From Polynucleobacter sp. 31A-FELB (GTDB lineage: Bacteria > Pseudomonadota > Gammaproteobacteria > Burkholderiales > Burkholderiaceae), in the NCBI RefSeq assembly GCF_018882405.1, contig NZ_JACVOO010000014.1, forward strand, positions 1 to 54,459: a DNA stretch of 54,459 nt, given 5' to 3'. Below the pieces are notes generated by a model. It did not search any database, was not told the origin of the DNA, and saw only the letters and a list, made by a program, of their open reading frames with translations. The translations under genes and the position numbers were made by a program. Below are positions 52,297 to 54,459 of the stretch, one piece after another (within the stretch, counting starts at the first letter, position 1; the number at the start of each line of letters is the position of its first letter).

Positions 52297-53415
52297 TTAA
52301 GCCGCACCAATATTTTTTACAAAGCCATGCTGGGCTTTGGCAAGCAGGTCAGGGTGATTCTGGGTGAAGTCCAGCATGCGTTCAACGCAGCCTAGTGCCT
52401 TAACCCGTACATCTTCCTCGATAAAGATTTCACCAGAGGCATTCTCAAGACAATCCAAGATCCCTTGCACGCCATTCATGGCCATCCAAGGGCAGTGCGC
52501 ACAGCTCTTGCAGGTAGCGCTGTTGCCGGCGGTAGGGGCTTCAATAAGTTTCTTATTGGGTGCCAATTGGCGCATACGATGCAAGATGCCATTATCAGTC
52601 GCCACAATATATTCAGTGGCAGAGCCTTCAACTACAGCTTTAATCATTGCTGATGTGGAGCCAACTACATCTGCTAAATCCACCACTGCTTGCGGCGATT
52701 CTGGGTGAACCAAAACCATGGCATTGGGATGTGCGGCAATCAACATTTCTAATTCAACCGCCTTAAATTCATCATGAACAATGCAGGCACCATTCCAGAG
52801 CAACATATCAGCGCCAGTCTGCTCTTGAATGTAGCGACCTAAATGACGATCGGGCGCCCACAGAATTTTCTTGCCCTCAACTTTGAGTTGATGCACGATC
52901 GCTAAAGCACAAGAGCTCGTTACCATCCAATCAGCTTGGGCTTTAACAGCAGCGCTGGTATTGGCATAGACAACTACAGTGCGATTGGGATGCAAAGCTC
53001 TAAATGCTGCAAAGTCCTTAGCGTCGCAACCTAAATCCAGTGAGCAGGTTGCTTCCAGATCCGGCATAAACACGCGTTTATCAGGACTCAGAATCTTGGC
53101 AGACTCCCCCATAAAGCGCACGCCAGCTACGATTAAATTCTTGGCAGAGTGATTCTTACCAAAGCGTGCCATCTCTAAAGAGTCGGCTACAAAGCCACCG
53201 GTTGATAAAGCCAAATCTTGAATATCCCCGTCTACATAGTAGTGAGCCACTAATGCAGCATCTTTCTCAATCAGCAATTGCTTGATGCGGGCAATGACAG
53301 CAGCTTTTTCAGCTCCATGCAGTTGTGGGGGTGTTTTGGCCCAGGCTTGGGCAGTGCAGGTTGCGCCAGCAGCATTCTGCTGGGGATAGTCAAAGGCAAT
53401 GGGTGTTGAGGTCAT
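52297..53415 (-). CDS. nadA: Quinolinate synthase A
   Basis: About 372 residues. It condenses iminoaspartate with DHAP to quinolinate using one [4Fe-4S] cluster, whose ligands are expected in [21 protein letters not shown] and [26 protein letters not shown] and [11 protein letters not shown] mark the substrate site. ATG 53421 gives two more residues. It is divergent from dinJ with 104 bp between them. Confidence 0.96.
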   Translation of the reverse strand: MTSTPIAFDYPQQNAAGATCTAQAWAKTPPQLHGAEKAAVIARIKQLLIEKDAALVAHYYVDGDIQDLALSTGGFVADSLEMARFGKNHSAKNLIVAGVRFMGESAKILSPDKRVFMPDLEATCSLDLGCDAKDFAAFRALHPNRTVVVYANTSAAVKAQADWMVTSSCALAIVHQLKVEGKKILWAPDRHLGRYIQEQTGADMLLWNGACIVHDEFKAVELEMLIAAHPNAMVLVHPESPQAVVDLADVVGSTSAMIKAVVEGSATEYIVATDNGILHRMRQLAPNKKLIEAPTAGNSATCKSCAHCPWMAMNGVQGILDCLENASGEIFIEEDVRVKALGCVERMLDFTQNHPDLLAKAQHGFVKNIGAA

Positions 53416-53453
53416 GCGCAATTTTAGCCCTCTTAATCATGGATTTAATGAGC

Positions 53454-53519
53454 TTGTTTCCGGTAATAATTGTAGCTACAATGTAGCTACATAAATAATA
53501 AGAGATCAAGAGGGCATAT
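53454..53519 (+). promoter_or_regulatory. dinJ-yafQ promoter with tandem TGTAGCTACA operator
   Basis: -35 TTGTTT (53454-53459), 17 bp, -10 TACAAT (53477-53482). The perfect palindrome TGTAGCTACA occurs at 53471 and 53482 (11-bp period), sharing the -10 box. AAGAGGG lies five bases before the ATG. It matches the mazEF control region in all parts. Confidence 0.88.
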
Positions 53520-53783
53520 ATGGCTGCAAATTCAGTGGTGCGAGCTCGGATAGATGAGGACATTAAGAATGAGGCGAGCCTAGTGTTAGAGGCAATGGGT
53601 TTAACTGTGTCAGATGCATTGAGGATGATGTTGACACGGGTGGCGGTTGAAAAGTCACTCCCGTTTGAGCCCTTGGTCCCAAATGTAACGACTATAGCGG
53701 CAATGAGAGAGGCGAGGGAGCGACGGCTAATGTCATTTGGATCGGTAAAGGGCTTATTAAAGGATCTGAATGAGGAGGATTGA
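53520..53783 (+). CDS. dinJ: RelB/DinJ-type antitoxin
   Basis: An 87-residue RHH antitoxin: VVRARIDEDIKNEASLVLEA, MGLTVSDALRMMLTRVA, then KSLPFEPLVPN and a helical toxin-binding tail, the DinJ layout. It overlaps the toxin gene by 14 bases. Confidence 0.93.
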   Translation: MAANSVVRARIDEDIKNEASLVLEAMGLTVSDALRMMLTRVAVEKSLPFEPLVPNVTTIAAMREARERRLMSFGSVKGLLKDLNEED

Positions 53784-54051
53784 GTGCATCACTCAATTTA
53801 AAAAAGACTACAAACGAGAAATAAAAGGGAGATACAAATCTCAGTTGGCATCAGAATTGATTGAGGTGGTTAATCTCTTGGTTGGTGATCTTGAATTGCC
53901 GGCGCGTTATTTTGATCATGCCTTAATAGGGCAGTGGAAAGATTTTCGAGATTGTCACATCAGGCCCGATCTACTTCTCATGTATGCGAAGCCCAACCCA
54001 GAAATACTCATACTCACAAGACTGGGCTCACATAGCGAGTTAAGTTTGTAG
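53770..54051 (+). CDS. yafQ: YafQ-type mRNA interferase toxin
   Basis: A 93-residue RelE-fold RNase: TQFKKDYKREIKGR, LPARYFDHALIGQWKDFRDCH with the catalytic His and Asp positions, IRPDLLLMYAK, and the final RLGSHSELSL with the third His. YafQ cuts mRNA in translating ribosomes. Intact. Confidence 0.93.
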   Translation: MRRIECITQFKKDYKREIKGRYKSQLASELIEVVNLLVGDLELPARYFDHALIGQWKDFRDCHIRPDLLLMYAKPNPEILILTRLGSHSELSL

Positions 54052-54080
54052 GCATACTGACATCACCATTAGAATAAGTT

Positions 54081-54268
54081 ATGTCATTTTTTACAATTCA
54101 ATCCGTCTTCCTGTTCTATAGCGCCGTCAGTATTTTTTGTGGCCTATTACTGCTAGGTTTATTTTGGGGGCGGAAGGATATTCCAGCCAAGATTTGGATT
54201 GCGAGTTGCTTCCTATCATCATTAGCAACCATGGTGACTGTTTACAGTGAATCGCTACCAATATCCTA
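54081..54268 (+). pseudogene. Membrane protein N-terminus interrupted by an insertion sequence
   Basis: About 55 native codons starting MSFFTIQSVFLFYSAVSIFC. Two membrane helices are seen (about 8-28 and 36-55), as in the sensor part of signalling proteins such as diguanylate cyclases or histidine kinases. The reading frame then runs into the IS end (likely from the TGA at 54248-54250) and stops at 54268. The rest of the gene must lie beyond the element, outside the window. Confidence 0.6.
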
Positions 54269-54459
54269 GACACTTCCCAACCTCGCTTGGTACTGCTGTT
54301 CAAATCTTACCGGAGAAAGCCCATTGTTGTAGCTATGGCGTCTAACCGGGTTGTAAAACATTTCGATGTAATCAAAGATATCTTCTCTTGCTTTTGCTCT
54401 GCTGGCATAGGTTTTACGTTTGATCCGCTCCCGCTTGAGTAGTTGGAAAAAGCTCTCGA
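54248..54459. mobile_element. End of an IS3-family insertion sequence
   Basis: The DNA from about 54248 to the window end holds the transposase 3' end and a short outer part starting TGAATCGCTACCAATATCC, consistent with the TG-beginning terminal repeats of IS3 elements. The other end and the target duplication are outside the window. Confidence 0.7.
54266..54459 (-). CDS. IS3-family transposase OrfB, C-terminal part
   Basis: The visible 63 residues, cut by the window edge, read ESFFQLLKRERIKRKTYASR, then DIFDYIEMFYNPVRRHSYNN and GLSPVRFEQQY: the end of the rve/DDE domain of IS3 OrfB, with the last catalytic Glu in ESFF. The reading frame is intact as far as seen. It points left, toward the interrupted membrane-protein gene. 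Confidence 0.92.
   Translation of the reverse strand, partial: ESFFQLLKRERIKRKTYASRAKAREDIFDYIEMFYNPVRRHSYNNGLSPVRFEQQYQARLGSV

Overview
The window looks like the chromosome of a free-living betaproteobacterium of the Burkholderiaceae, most plausibly Polynucleobacter or a close relative. Codon use and base composition are moderate (about 45% GC by eye). The core genes fit: a phasin, soluble NAD-dependent formate dehydrogenase, acetyl-CoA synthetase, class I fumarase, murI-tonB-exbB-exbD, purU and a complete nadB/nadC/nadA set. No similarity search was possible; all names rest on motifs and family knowledge.

Layout. (1) Bases 1 to about 16,850 are an integrative element next to the 5' end of dusA. 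Its tyrosine integrase sits only 77 bp from dusA and is divergent from it. The left part holds a primase-helicase, a small HTH protein and an MmcB-like protein on the minus strand, then 1.7 kb of non-coding DNA full of direct and inverted repeats, then a GIY-YIG nuclease. The right part is a type I restriction-modification operon (hsdM-hsdS-hsdR) with an OLD-like ATPase/TOPRIM gene joined to its end. The primase with inverted heptamer arrays recalls P4-like satellites, whose alpha protein binds repeats at ori and crr. The left end of the element lies outside the window or has decayed.

(2) From 16,835 to about 54,000 lies a mostly ordinary core genome with three tRNA genes (His-GTG, Leu-TAA, Ser-GGA). 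Two of these tRNAs are targets of small integrase-less islands. A 1.1-kb island with brnTA is flanked by tRNA-His and a 49-bp copy of its 3' part. A 1.9-kb island with hipBA is flanked by tRNA-Ser and a 13-bp copy of its 3' end. In both cases a terminator that probably once served the tRNA now stands beyond the far repeat.

(3) Toxin-antitoxin genes are unusually dense: intact BrnTA, HipBA, MazEF (with a third ParD-like gene), a RelE/XRE pair and DinJ-YafQ, plus orphan or broken antitoxins (CopG-like, MazE C-terminus, BrnA, XRE N-terminus). Three unrelated pairs (brnTA, mazEF, dinJ-yafQ) share one promoter design: a TACAAT -10 box inside TGTAnnTACAAT, 17 bp from the -35, with a second TGTA-type half copy downstream. 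mazEF and dinJ-yafQ even share their ribosome-binding leader. hipBA instead has three evenly spaced palindromic operators.

(4) At the right edge a membrane-protein gene is cut after about 55 codons by an IS3-family element whose transposase end is inside the window.
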